A stretch of 64,000 nt of DNA. Source: Speluncibacter jeojiensis. GTDB lineage: Bacteria > Actinomycetota > Actinomycetes > Mycobacteriales > Mycobacteriaceae. The stretch lies in the NCBI RefSeq assembly GCF_029589495.1, contig NZ_JAAIVF010000002.1:186001-250000 (forward strand), read 5' to 3'. Shown piece by piece: positions 10,159-17,782 of the stretch; the first letter of the stretch is position 1, and every line of letters starts with the position of its first letter. Position numbers and translations under genes: made by a program. The notes beneath the pieces are model-generated. The model did not search any database. It was not told the DNA's origin and saw only the letters and a list, made by a program, of their open reading frames with translations.

Positions 10159-11129
10159 CGCAGCGCTCCCCTCGGGTGTGCGGCCAGTTCCCGCTCGACG
10201 GCGGCGCGGGTGGTGCGCAGCGCGGTCTCGAGCGTCGCGGGACGGCGCCGGTGATCCATGAAGTTGGCGCCCATCGCGGCGAGGTCCTCGTCGCCTGCGT
10301 CGATCCGCAGTACGGTCGTGCCCGCCCGTCGCAACTGCGCGACCTCACGGTCGAGGCCCGCCGACATGCCGCGGCGCAGCGCGAGCCGCTCGATACGGGC
10401 GGCGCCGCGCGGGGGCCGCAGGGCGCCCGAGGCCATCGGCGCCAGCACCACCACCTCGTCGAGATCCAGTGGGACGAGCAGGTCGGCCGAGGCCGTCGAA
10501 CTCGCACCGCCGTCGACGTACCGGCGTCCACCGATTCGCACCGGCGGGAACCAGCCGGGCACCGCCCACGAAGCGCACAAGGCTTGGGCCACAGTGGCAT
10601 CGGGGGCGTCTGGCGAGCCGAAAGCGACTCGACGTCCGGTCCGGTAGTCCATGGCGACCAGCCACGCCGATGGGTGCGCGGGCCACGTGCCCTCAGGCAC
10701 CAGCTCGTGTGCCAGCTCCTCGAGCCAGGCCGGGTCTCCGCCGCCCTCCGGGGCCAGTCCGGCGACCCGGCTGAGCAGCGGCAGGCCGCGGTCGAACAAC
10801 AGCCGCGGCGAGCCCGGACGCGGCCGCGGCAGCGGCGGCACCATGCCCGGCACGCGTCCGTGGTGTCGGGCCAGCGCCGGACGCGCTCCCTGCCTTCCCA
10901 GCTGCGCGTCGAGCAACTCGTCGACGCCGACCCCTGCCGCGAGCATGGTGACCAGCTCGGCCCCGGCGGACGTGCCGATCAGCGCGTCGGCCTCACGCGG
11001 GTCCCAGTCCAACGCGTCGCGCACGGCCGCCAGAGCGGCGACGGTCCAGGTGAAGCCGAGCGTGCCGCCGCAACCGATCGCCAGTCCGCGCCGCACCCGC
11101 CCCGAGGTGGCGTCCATCACATCACTCAT
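10155..11129 (-). CDS. Patatin-like phospholipase/esterase
   Basis: A 324-residue patatin-fold serine hydrolase. The oxyanion-hole motif GCGGTLGF is near residue 19, the nucleophile elbow GTSAG near residue 53 and the catalytic Asp in YVDGGASS near residue 210; together these make the Ser-Asp dyad. It would hydrolyse acyl ester bonds in lipids or the ester product of the next enzyme. It is first in the operon, overlapping the monooxygenase by 4 bp. ATG 11129 has no Shine-Dalgarno and lies nine bases after a -10-like TAGTAT, so the message may be near-leaderless. A TetR gene is transcribed divergently and is the likely regulator. Confidence 0.88.
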   Translation of the reverse strand: MSDVMDATSGRVRRGLAIGCGGTLGFTWTVAALAAVRDALDWDPREADALIGTSAGAELVTMLAAGVGVDELLDAQLGRQGARPALARHHGRVPGMVPPLPRPRPGSPRLLFDRGLPLLSRVAGLAPEGGGDPAWLEELAHELVPEGTWPAHPSAWLVAMDYRTGRRVAFGSPDAPDATVAQALCASWAVPGWFPPVRIGGRRYVDGGASSTASADLLVPLDLDEVVVLAPMASGALRPPRGAARIERLALRRGMSAGLDREVAQLRRAGTTVLRIDAGDEDLAAMGANFMDHRRRPATLETALRTTRAAVERELAAHPRGALR

Positions 11130-11135
11130 TTTTCG

Positions 11136-11150
11136 GATACTAGCGGTATC
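11136..11150. promoter_or_regulatory. Inverted repeat over the patatin operon promoter
   Basis: GATAC-TAGCG-GTATC is a perfect inverted repeat with 5-bp arms. On the minus strand it contains TAGTAT, a -10-like hexamer just before ATG 11129. A repressor bound here would block the promoter directly. The divergent TetR protein (11220) is the obvious candidate. Palindrome and spacing are seen; binding is inferred. Confidence 0.5.
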
Positions 11151-11219
11151 TGAGTGTCTCCGGTAGCCCCGCCCGTGGGCTGATAGCGTCGCGACCACCG
11201 AACAGGAGGCGAGTCGAGC

Positions 11220-11807
11220 GTGGCCCGAATGACCCGGCAACAGGCGCAGGCCCAGACCCGCGAACATCTGCTGACCACCGCCGCCGAGCACTTTCTCGAC
11301 CGGGGATACGCCGCGGCCTCCCTCGATCAGATCGCCGACGTCGCGGGCTACTCGAAGGGTGCGGTCTACTCGAACTTCGCCAACAAGGACGAGCTGTGCC
11401 TGGCCGTCCTCGACCGCATCCGGCTGGAGAAGATGGCGGAGATCGTCGCGCTGCTCGCCGCCGAACCCACGCTCGAGGAGTCGTTCGCCGCGTTCTCGGG
11501 GTGGGCCGACCGCACCATCGGCGACCGCCGCTGGACGCTGCTCGAGATCGAGTTCTCGGTCCGATCCCGGCACAACGAGGCCATCCGGCGGCAACTGGCC
11601 GAGGGTGCGCAGGGGGTCCGTGCGGCGATCGCGACCATCGTCACCGGCCTCGCGGACCGGCACGGTCTGCACTGCACGCTTCCAGCCGAGGAGGCCGCGA
11701 CCGCGCTGCTCAGCCTGGGCATCGGCCTCGGTCTACAGCGCGCGATCAGCCCCGAACTGCCCGCGGCGGCACTCGCCGACACGTTGCGCGCGCTGTTCGG
11801 CCTGTGA
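11220..11807 (+). CDS. TetR/AcrR family transcriptional regulator
   Basis: A 195-residue TetR repressor. The DNA-binding part (residues 13-60) contains AAEHFLDRGYAAASLDQIADVAGYSKGAVYSNFANKDEL, the standard TetR helix-turn-helix (split here only by the usual turn). The C-terminal part is a helical ligand domain. GTG 11220 follows AGGAGG (11204-11209) with a 10-base gap; the in-frame ATG 11229 would be too far. It is divergent from the patatin - monooxygenase - SDR operon with 90 bp between, so it probably represses that operon until a lipophilic ligand binds. Confidence 0.9.
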   Translation: MARMTRQQAQAQTREHLLTTAAEHFLDRGYAAASLDQIADVAGYSKGAVYSNFANKDELCLAVLDRIRLEKMAEIVALLAAEPTLEESFAAFSGWADRTIGDRRWTLLEIEFSVRSRHNEAIRRQLAEGAQGVRAAIATIVTGLADRHGLHCTLPAEEAATALLSLGIGLGLQRAISPELPAAALADTLRALFGL

Positions 11808-11814
11808 GGTCGGC

Positions 11815-12870
11815 TCAGGCGCCCCGCTGACCCGACCGCACGACCGGGTCGGCCCAGGTGACCTTCCGGATGAACTCGCCGAGGGCCGCGATGGCCAGCC
11901 TGGCCTCGGGAATGATCCCGGCCGCAGCCTGGAACACGTGCACCTGGCCCTGCCAGACCTGCAGTTCACAACTCCCGCCCGCATCCGTGAGCCGTTGTGC
12001 CATCAACTCGGCGTCCGGCAGCAGGAACTCGCGTGATCCGATCTGGATCAGTGTCGGCGGCATGCCGCGCAGGTCCGCATCGGCAGGGGTCGGCACCGGG
12101 GTGCCCTCCTCACGGACCAGCCGGTTCGACAGCGCGACCATGGCCTGCGCGGGGATGACCGCGCAGCGATCGGCGTTGCGGTGCGCCAGCTTTCGGGTGG
12201 GGTCCACCTCGATCAGCGGCGACATCGCCGCCAGCCCCGCCGGGAGTGGCAGCCCCTCGTCGCGGATCGACACCGCCACCGCGAAGGTGAGGAACCCACC
12301 CGCAGAGTCGCCGCAGACCACGATCTGTTCGGGCGCCCAGCCCTCGTCGAGCAACCACCGATAGCCGTCCACCCCGTCGGCGACGGCGTCGGCGATGGTG
12401 TGTTTCGGCAGCATCCGGTAGTCGACGATCAGCGCCGGAGCGTCGGCCGCCGCACTGACGCGGGCGACCAGGTCACGGTGGGTGTGCGGCCCGCACACCA
12501 CGAATCCGCCGCCGTGCAGGTAGAGCAGCACCCGATCGGCACCCGCCGCGCTGCCCACCTCGGCGGCTGCCAGCAACTCGGCCCGGCAGTTCTCCAGTCG
12601 GACCGCCCGGCGGGTGGTGTGCCGCGGCGGCGGGATGGTCCGGGCGAGGCTGTCGACCGCGCCCGCCGGCCACGGCAGATCGGGAAAGTGTGCCCAGAAC
12701 CGCAGGAACGGGTTGACCGTCCTGGACAAGCTGCACTGCAGGACCTGCGAGCGCAGACTGGCACCCGCCATGAAAGTGCCGTCGACGTGGGACTCGGACC
12801 GGTACTTCTCGGCATGATGTTCCGGGCGGAGCGAGCCGATCAACGTCAGGCGCGACATCGGTATCTGCAT
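11815..12870 (-). CDS. Alpha/beta hydrolase, hormone-sensitive-lipase family
   Basis: A 351-residue esterase. It has the HSL-family oxyanion motif YLHGGGFVVCG, the nucleophile motif GDSAGG, the Asp in LLPDAEL and the His in GQVHVFQ. The N-terminal 90 residues form the cap. ATG 12870 is chosen because AGGAGG lies 5 bases upstream; a GTG at 12888 would start before that site. Actinobacterial members hydrolyse short to medium acyl esters, often from lipids or xenobiotics. It converges on the TetR gene with 7 bp between. No operon partner is evident. Confidence 0.88.
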   Translation of the reverse strand: MQIPMSRLTLIGSLRPEHHAEKYRSESHVDGTFMAGASLRSQVLQCSLSRTVNPFLRFWAHFPDLPWPAGAVDSLARTIPPPRHTTRRAVRLENCRAELLAAAEVGSAAGADRVLLYLHGGGFVVCGPHTHRDLVARVSAAADAPALIVDYRMLPKHTIADAVADGVDGYRWLLDEGWAPEQIVVCGDSAGGFLTFAVAVSIRDEGLPLPAGLAAMSPLIEVDPTRKLAHRNADRCAVIPAQAMVALSNRLVREEGTPVPTPADADLRGMPPTLIQIGSREFLLPDAELMAQRLTDAGGSCELQVWQGQVHVFQAAAGIIPEARLAIAALGEFIRKVTWADPVVRSGQRGA

Positions 12871-13074
12871 GAGGACCTCCTGGTCCACCCTGCGATGCCG
12901 CGTGGGTCCATCACCCTGATCGGCCCCTGGTCACGACCCCGGTCCCACCAGAACCACATCTTGCAAATCCGGGCCCGTCGAAGATGGGCATCGTCCCATT
13001 TTTCTACCACCGCGGACCGACAGACACCGGTCGTTCTGTCCGAATGGGACCGGACGGTTGCCGGTGGCCCCGGC

Positions 13075-13977
13075 TCAGCAAACCGGCACGAACGCGGGAT
13101 CTGCCGGGCCGGGGCTGCGCAGCGCCTCGAGCACCCACTGCGCGGCGACCGGATCGTCGAGAATCGTCGAGTGGTTCGACGTGTCGGCGGGGCAGCGATC
13201 CTGCAGGACGACGTCGGTCACCCGGTCCGGCGGGCCGGACAGGCCCTGGCTCCGGAAGGGCGTGACCATCTCGTCGTCGCGCGAGGAGATCACCGTGTAG
13301 CTGATTCCCGGTACGGTGTCGCCTCCCTGGTTCAGTCGCGTCATGAACGGTGAGCGCGGGTCGAACTCCTGCGCGCATCCCGGACAGATCGGGCCCAGGA
13401 CCTCGCCGTCGACGGTCGACCCGTGGTTGATCGGCGCCAGCGCGACCAGCCGCACGACCTTCGGGGCGCCCCCGAGGAGGCGCACGTAATAGCGGGGCAG
13501 CACTCCCCCGATGCTGTGCCCGACGATGTCGACCCGCGCGGCCCCGGTGGCGGCGCGAACCCGGTCGACGAACACGGCGATCTGTGCGGCCGACTGCTCC
13601 AGCGGGCCACTGGCGACATCGCCGTAGCTCGGTGCGAACGTGCAGTAGCCGTCGGCGCGCAGTCGTGGCACCAGCGTGCGCCACGCGACCACCGCCGGTT
13701 CGAGGGTGCCGTGCAGCAGCACGACGGGGTCCGGATGGTCGGCGCGCGGCCGGCACGACCAGTCGTTCGCCAGCGCGGGCACCGCGGCGTAGACGGCCTG
13801 CGCTGCCGTGTCCAGCGGGCCCATGTCCAGCGGGCTGGGCCCGGCCGCGGGCCGCGTGGCCGGTGTGGCCGCCCCGGCTCCCGCCGGCGCGGCGACCGCG
13901 GACACGAGACAGAGCAGCGCTGCGGCGGCCCCGGTCAGGGCCGCCCGCAGCGCTGTTCGCGTGCGGGTCGGCGTCAG
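13075..13977 (-). CDS. Secreted lipase family alpha/beta hydrolase (probable CTG start)
   Basis: About 300 residues: a signal peptide (RTALRAALTGAAAALLCLVSAVAAPAGAGA) followed by a lipase domain with VVLLHGT, the nucleophile motif GHSIGG, the Asp in SSRDDEMV and the His in TSNHSTI. Paired cysteines (CPGC, CRPR, C-terminal VC) fit an exported enzyme. No ATG, GTG or TTG precedes the signal peptide in frame; the first GTG (13905) would cut it in half. CTG 13977 overlaps the fba stop as CTGA and gives a complete signal peptide, so I place the start there. It lies just downstream of fba, probably co-transcribed. Confidence 0.82.
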   Translation of the reverse strand: MTPTRTRTALRAALTGAAAALLCLVSAVAAPAGAGAATPATRPAAGPSPLDMGPLDTAAQAVYAAVPALANDWSCRPRADHPDPVVLLHGTLEPAVVAWRTLVPRLRADGYCTFAPSYGDVASGPLEQSAAQIAVFVDRVRAATGAARVDIVGHSIGGVLPRYYVRLLGGAPKVVRLVALAPINHGSTVDGEVLGPICPGCAQEFDPRSPFMTRLNQGGDTVPGISYTVISSRDDEMVTPFRSQGLSGPPDRVTDVVLQDRCPADTSNHSTILDDPVAAQWVLEALRSPGPADPAFVPVC

Positions 13978-15011
13978 CGCGCCGAGACGGAACGGCCCGC
14001 CGACTTCAGGTCGTTGCAGGCCTCGACGACGCGGGCGGTCATGCCGGCCTCGGCCTTCTTGAGGTAGCTGCGCGGGTCGTAGACCTTCTTGTTGCCGACC
14101 TCGCCGTCGACCTTGAGGACACCGTCGTAGTTGGTGAAGAAGTGGCCGGCGATCGGGCGGGAGAACGCGTACTGGGTGTCGGTGTCGACGTTCATCTTCA
14201 CCACGCCGTTCTTCAGCGACTCCTCGATCTCGCTCTTGAGCGAGCCGGATCCGCCGTGGAAGACGAAGTCGAACGGCTGCGAACCGGCCGCCAGGCCCAG
14301 CTTCGCGGACGCGACGCGCTGGCCCTCGGCGAGCACCTCCGGCTTGAGCTTGACGTTGCCCGGCTTGTAGACGCCGTGCACGTTGCCGAAGGTCGCGGCC
14401 AGCAGGTACTTGCCGTTCTCGCCGGTGCCCAACGCGTCGACGGTCTTCTCGAAGTCCTCGGACGAGGTGTAGAGCTTCTCGTTGATCTCGGCCTCGACAC
14501 CGTCCTCTTCGCCGCCCACGACGCCGATCTCGACCTCGAGGATGATGTTGGCGGCCTTGCTCAGCTTGAGCAGGTCCTGCGCGATCTCCAGGTTCTCGTC
14601 GATGGGGATGGCCGAGCCGTCCCACATGTGCGACTGGAACAGCGGGCTGCAGCCCTTGTTGACGCGCTCCTGCGAGATGGCCAGCAGCGGGCGGACGAAG
14701 CCGTCCAGCTTGTCCTTCGGGCAGTGGTCGGTGTGCAGCGCGATCGTCACGTCGTACTTGGCTGCGACGACGTGCGCGAACTCGGCGAGCGCGACCGAAC
14801 CGGTCACCATGTCCTTGACACCCAGGCCCGAACCGAACTCGGCGCCACCGGTCGAGAACTGGATGATGCCGTCGCTGCCCGCAGCCGCGAAGCCCGCGAT
14901 CGCAGCGTTGATCGTCTCCGAAGAGGTGCAGTTGATGGCGGGAAACGCGAACGAGTTTTCCTTGGCCCGGCCGAGCATCTCGGCGTAGACCTCGGGAGTT
15001 GCGATCGGCAT
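13974..15011 (-). CDS. fba: Class II fructose-bisphosphate aldolase
   Basis: A 345-residue zinc-dependent aldolase that splits fructose 1,6-bisphosphate into dihydroxyacetone phosphate and glyceraldehyde 3-phosphate. Family motifs: AFPAINCTSSETINA, ALHTDHCPKDKL (zinc His and catalytic Asp), FQSHMWDGSAIP, EVEIGVVGGEEDGV, TFGNVHGVYKPGNV, FVFHGGSGS and KMNVDTDTQYA. The start MPIATPEVY (ATG 15011, AGGA nine bases upstream) is the usual N-terminus; a longer open frame upstream is not coding. It matches mycobacterial fba in length and in having a DedA gene divergent beside it. An inverted repeat in the shared promoter region may be an operator. Confidence 0.96.
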   Translation of the reverse strand: MPIATPEVYAEMLGRAKENSFAFPAINCTSSETINAAIAGFAAAGSDGIIQFSTGGAEFGSGLGVKDMVTGSVALAEFAHVVAAKYDVTIALHTDHCPKDKLDGFVRPLLAISQERVNKGCSPLFQSHMWDGSAIPIDENLEIAQDLLKLSKAANIILEVEIGVVGGEEDGVEAEINEKLYTSSEDFEKTVDALGTGENGKYLLAATFGNVHGVYKPGNVKLKPEVLAEGQRVASAKLGLAAGSQPFDFVFHGGSGSLKSEIEESLKNGVVKMNVDTDTQYAFSRPIAGHFFTNYDGVLKVDGEVGNKKVYDPRSYLKKAEAGMTARVVEACNDLKSAGRSVSAR

Positions 15012-15055
15012 CGTGAAAGGTCCTGTCGTGTGCGTGGTCAGGGCACGGTTGAGCC

Positions 15056-15083
15056 CCGCTTGTCTAGGCAGTATGACAAGCGG
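15056..15083. promoter_or_regulatory. Inverted repeat upstream of fba
   Basis: CCGCTTGTC (15056-15064) and GACAAGCGG (15075-15083) are perfect 9-bp inverted arms separated by 10 bases, 45 bp before the fba start and 96 bp before the DedA start. The spacing of arm centres (19 bp, about two turns) suits a dimeric repressor. The sequence is seen; function is inferred. Confidence 0.45.
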
Positions 15084-15178
15084 CGGCGACACGGTCACGG
15101 GGGGTCTCGCTCCATGGCTCGAGTTCGTCGACGGTTCGTCGATCGTGGGCCGCCCCGCCGCGCCGGTACGCTGTTGGC

Positions 15179-15970
15179 GTGATTGCGCACACTCTCGCCG
15201 AGACCATCTCAGCTGTCGACCCCGGCACCGCCACCGTGGCCCTCGGCCCGAAGTGGATCGATCCGATGTACCTGCTGACGGAGTCGCCGCTGCGGCACGC
15301 AGTGTTGCCCGCGATCCTGGCCATCGTCTTCATCGAGACCGGCCTGCTGTTCCCCCTGCTGCCCGGCGACTCGCTGCTGTTCACCGGCGGCCTGCTCGCG
15401 CACCAGCCGCACCCTCCGGTCAGCATCTGGACACTGCTGATCCTGGTGCCGCTGACGGCGATCCTCGGCGATCAGGTCGCCTACTGGATCGGCCGCAAGC
15501 TCGGGCCGACGCTGTTCAGCAAAAAGGACTCGAAGTTCTTCAAGCAGGAGTACGTGACGGAATCACACGCGTTCTTCGAGAAGCACGGCCCGAAGACGAT
15601 CATCCTGGCCCGCTTCGTGCCGATCGTGCGGACGTTCGCCCCGGTCGTGGCGGGCATCTCGAAGATGAAGTACACGACGTTCCTCGCGTTCGACATCGTC
15701 GGCGGCATCCTGTGGGGCGGCGGCGTGACGCTGCTCGGCTACTACCTGGGCGGACACGAGTTCATCCAGAAGAACATCGAGGCCATCTTCATCCTCATCG
15801 TGCTCATCTCGGTGCTGCCGGGCATCATCGGCATCACCAAGAAGTATCTGGCGGCGCGGCGCGGAGGCGCCACGCCGGGCCAGGCGGTCGACGAGGTCGC
15901 CAAGAGTGATCTACCGGACGCCGGTGCGCGTCACGCGGCCCCCGCGGCCGACCAAGATCCAGTGGCCTGA
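15179..15970 (+). CDS. DedA family membrane protein
   Basis: A 263-residue inner-membrane protein starting at GTG 15179. It has the DedA signatures FIETGLLFPLLPGDSLLFTGG, the proton-motive residue region GDQVAYWIGR, and FVPIVRTFAPVVAGISKM (the conserved R and P). The C-terminal tail is polar. DedA proteins act in membrane homeostasis; several are now assigned as undecaprenyl-phosphate or phospholipid flippases. It is divergent from fba as in mycobacteria, and 5 bp before a second DedA gene. Confidence 0.9.
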   Translation: MIAHTLAETISAVDPGTATVALGPKWIDPMYLLTESPLRHAVLPAILAIVFIETGLLFPLLPGDSLLFTGGLLAHQPHPPVSIWTLLILVPLTAILGDQVAYWIGRKLGPTLFSKKDSKFFKQEYVTESHAFFEKHGPKTIILARFVPIVRTFAPVVAGISKMKYTTFLAFDIVGGILWGGGVTLLGYYLGGHEFIQKNIEAIFILIVLISVLPGIIGITKKYLAARRGGATPGQAVDEVAKSDLPDAGARHAAPAADQDPVA

Positions 15971-15975
15971 CGGTC

Positions 15976-16620
15976 ATGGGACTCGCAGCGGACGGGTTCG
16001 GTCCCCTGCAGAGCGCCGGACCCGTCATGGTCTGGCTGATCGTGCTGGTGTTCGTCTTCCTCGAGTGCGCGGTGATCGTCGGCCTGTTCCTGCCCGGCGA
16101 CTCCCTGCTGATCACCGCCGGCGTGGTGCTCGCGGCGCACGGCAGCGAGGCGCAGGTGTGGCTGCTCGCGGTCGGCGCGATGACCGCGGCCATCGTCGGA
16201 AACCAGGTCGGATACCACCTGGGGCACAAACACGGCCATCGCGTGATCGCCCGGCGAAGCGGGCGCTGCCTCAACGCGAAGAACCTGCACCGGTGCAGCC
16301 AGGTCATGGAGCGGCACGGCTTCTGGGGTGTGCTCATCGCCCGCTGGATACCGTTCGTGCGCACGCTGTGCCCGCTGGTCGCCGGCGCGGCCCACATGAA
16401 CCGGCGCACGTTCACGATCGCCAGCAGCATCGGGGCCGTGTTCTGGGCGCCGGTGATCCTGCTGATCGGCTACTACGGCGGCGGCCAACTGGGCAAGGTC
16501 CCGTGGCTGATGCCCGCCGTGACCGCGGCTCTGGTGGTGGCGCTGATCGCCGGCACCGCGATCGGCCTGCGCCACTACCGCCAGGAGATGGCGAAGCCGC
16601 CCGAGACAGTCGAGATCTAG
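15976..16620 (+). CDS. DedA family membrane protein, second copy
   Basis: A 214-residue DedA protein with FLECAVIVGLFLPGDSLLITAG, GNQVGYHLGHKHG and WIPFVRTLCPLVAGAAHM. It has the same core as the preceding gene but clearly differs in sequence (for example RSGRCLNAKNLHRCSQV), so the pair is an old tandem duplication rather than a recent copy. It starts 5 bp after the first gene and must be co-transcribed. It probably has a similar lipid-carrier transport role with a different substrate, by inference. Confidence 0.88.
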   Translation: MGLAADGFGPLQSAGPVMVWLIVLVFVFLECAVIVGLFLPGDSLLITAGVVLAAHGSEAQVWLLAVGAMTAAIVGNQVGYHLGHKHGHRVIARRSGRCLNAKNLHRCSQVMERHGFWGVLIARWIPFVRTLCPLVAGAAHMNRRTFTIASSIGAVFWAPVILLIGYYGGGQLGKVPWLMPAVTAALVVALIAGTAIGLRHYRQEMAKPPETVEI

Positions 16621-16647
16621 CCGGCCGGCAAGCCCCGCCCCGCCGTC

Positions 16648-17157
16648 TCAGTGTGAGTCGCAGACCTGCCACCCGTAGCCGTGGCGCTGCAGCACGAACT
16701 GTTCCACCGACCGGTTCTTCTTGCCGGTGTCGCGCTGGGTGGCGATCTCGATCGCGTCGGCCCGCGCATCGTCGCCGGAGACCCGGATGTTCTCGACCGC
16801 GGCGACCGCGAAACTCACGGCGGTGTACGCCTGTCGCATCGCGTCACCGATCTGCGGTTCCGGACCGGCGAAGGCCTGCGCGAACTCGCCGCAGCTGAGC
16901 GTGCGGACCGTGGCGACGTCGCCCGCCTGCATCGCGGTGAGCATCCGCCGGATGGTCGCGTCGATCTTCTCCTGATCGGACGACGCAGCACCGAAGTGGA
17001 ATCCGGGCAGGTACCTTGCCTCCGCCTGCTCGATCGCCGCGGCGCTGGGGTCGCGGGTCGCGATCCGGGCGATCATCAGTCCGGACACCACCGCTGCGAG
17101 CAGCGCACCCACCACGAAGAGCACGCTGCCCCGGGATCTACGCGCGGTCGTCGACAC
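16648..17157 (-). CDS. Membrane-anchored NTF2-like/DUF4878-type protein
   Basis: A 169-residue protein with one N-terminal membrane segment (VLFVVGALLAAVVSGLMIARI) and an extracytoplasmic domain of about 125 residues. The domain has the helix-sheet pattern of an NTF2-like/Mce-associated protein (IRRMLTAMQAGDVATVRTLSCGEFAQ...VEQFVLQRHGYGWQVCDSH) with two cysteines that could pair. No catalytic residues are recognised. Proteins of this form next to fba/DedA are known in mycobacteria. Function is unknown. It converges on the second DedA gene. Confidence 0.75.
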   Translation of the reverse strand: MSTTARRSRGSVLFVVGALLAAVVSGLMIARIATRDPSAAAIEQAEARYLPGFHFGAASSDQEKIDATIRRMLTAMQAGDVATVRTLSCGEFAQAFAGPEPQIGDAMRQAYTAVSFAVAAVENIRVSGDDARADAIEIATQRDTGKKNRSVEQFVLQRHGYGWQVCDSH

Positions 17158-17201
17158 GCGCCGATCATGTCATCACGAGGCGCGTTCGCGCGCGACAACG
17201 C

Positions 17202-17235
17202 ACGCTAGCGTTCTAGGTTGCTAGCATGCTAGCGT
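17202..17235. promoter_or_regulatory. Operator array: four CTAG cores at 8-bp spacing
   Basis: CTAG occurs at 17205, 17213, 17221 and 17229, exactly 8 bp apart. Three of the four are GCTAGC; the outer one lies in the perfect palindrome ACGCTAGCGT (17202-17211), and the last two form the 14-bp palindrome GCTAGCATGCTAGC (17220-17233). The array ends 6 bp before the ribbon-helix-helix gene. RHH dimers often bind short tandem sites cooperatively, so this is very likely its autoregulatory operator. TAGGTT (17214-17219) within it could be a -10 box. Confidence 0.7.
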
Positions 17236-17241
17236 AGTTAC

Positions 17242-17421
17242 ATGCCCGGCGAGGAAGTCAAACAGTTCAACGTCTACCTGCCCATCGAGCTCATCAAGCG
17301 GGTCAAGTACCGCGCCCTCGAGACAGGGACGTCACTGTCGGCACTGACCGCGGATGCGCTGCGGTCGTACCTCGACGCCGACGGGCGCGACGAGCACGCA
17401 TCAACCGAGAAGGAGAGTTGA
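17242..17421 (+). CDS. Ribbon-helix-helix (CopG/Arc-type) regulator
   Basis: A small gene of 59 codons. The sequence [20 protein letters not shown] followed by [20 protein letters not shown] has the RHH form: a short beta strand (QFNVYLP) then two helices. ATG 17242 lies directly after the CTAG array. The stop (17421) is one base before the ATG of the VOC gene, and AAGGAG near the end of this gene serves as that gene's ribosome site, so the two are coupled. It resembles an antitoxin-type RHH repressor, but its partners are not toxins. It most likely autoregulates the three-gene operon. Confidence 0.8.
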   Translation: MPGEEVKQFNVYLPIELIKRVKYRALETGTSLSALTADALRSYLDADGRDEHASTEKES

Positions 17422-17422
17422 C

Positions 17423-17767
17423 ATGGCAACCGACGGCATCGAGGCAGTGTTCCTGACCACCCACAATTGGGGCCGGTCCGCGCAGTTCTTCCAGGCACTC
17501 GGCTACGAGCTCGAGTTCTCGACCGACCACAGTTCCGGGCAGCTCCGCAACGGCGAAGGACCGTACATCTTCATCGCCGAGGTACCCGAAGACCAGGCGC
17601 CGCAGACCCAGCTGGTGCTCAAGGTGCCGGACGCCGATTCGTTCCACACCGATCCCGTCGTCGAAGTCGTGACGCCGTTCGCGCCGACCCACTTCGGAAC
17701 CCGCGAGATGACCGTCCGCGACCCGGATGGACGGATGTGGAGCCTGCAGGCGCCGATCGAGCACTGA
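17423..17767 (+). CDS. VOC/glyoxalase-family protein
   Basis: A 114-residue protein of the vicinal oxygen chelate fold (glyoxalase/bleomycin-resistance/dioxygenase). It has GIEAVFLTTHNWGRSAQFFQ at the start and EMTVRDPDGRMWSLQAP at the end. A possible metal set is His in TTHNW, Glu in FIAEVP and His in PTHFG; the last expected acidic ligand is replaced in WSLQ, so it may be a binding (resistance-type) protein rather than an enzyme. ATG 17423 follows AAGGAG. It is the middle gene of the RHH-VOC-methyltransferase operon. Confidence 0.85.
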   Translation: MATDGIEAVFLTTHNWGRSAQFFQALGYELEFSTDHSSGQLRNGEGPYIFIAEVPEDQAPQTQLVLKVPDADSFHTDPVVEVVTPFAPTHFGTREMTVRDPDGRMWSLQAPIEH

Positions 17768-17782
17768 CGAGAGGACCCAGAC

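Noticed and set aside
12984-13012. Terminator-like ATGGG...CCCAT with T run on the plus strand
   Set aside because: No plus-strand gene ends before it; only a 5-bp stem. Probably chance.
13010-13050. Terminator after the lipase gene
   Set aside because: ACAGA and TCTGT arms can pair, but the stem is short, interrupted and has no T run on the minus strand.
17242-17421. RHH gene as antitoxin of a toxin-antitoxin pair
   Set aside because: The next genes encode a VOC protein and a methyltransferase; no toxin-like ORF (RelE, PIN, ParE) is adjacent on either strand.
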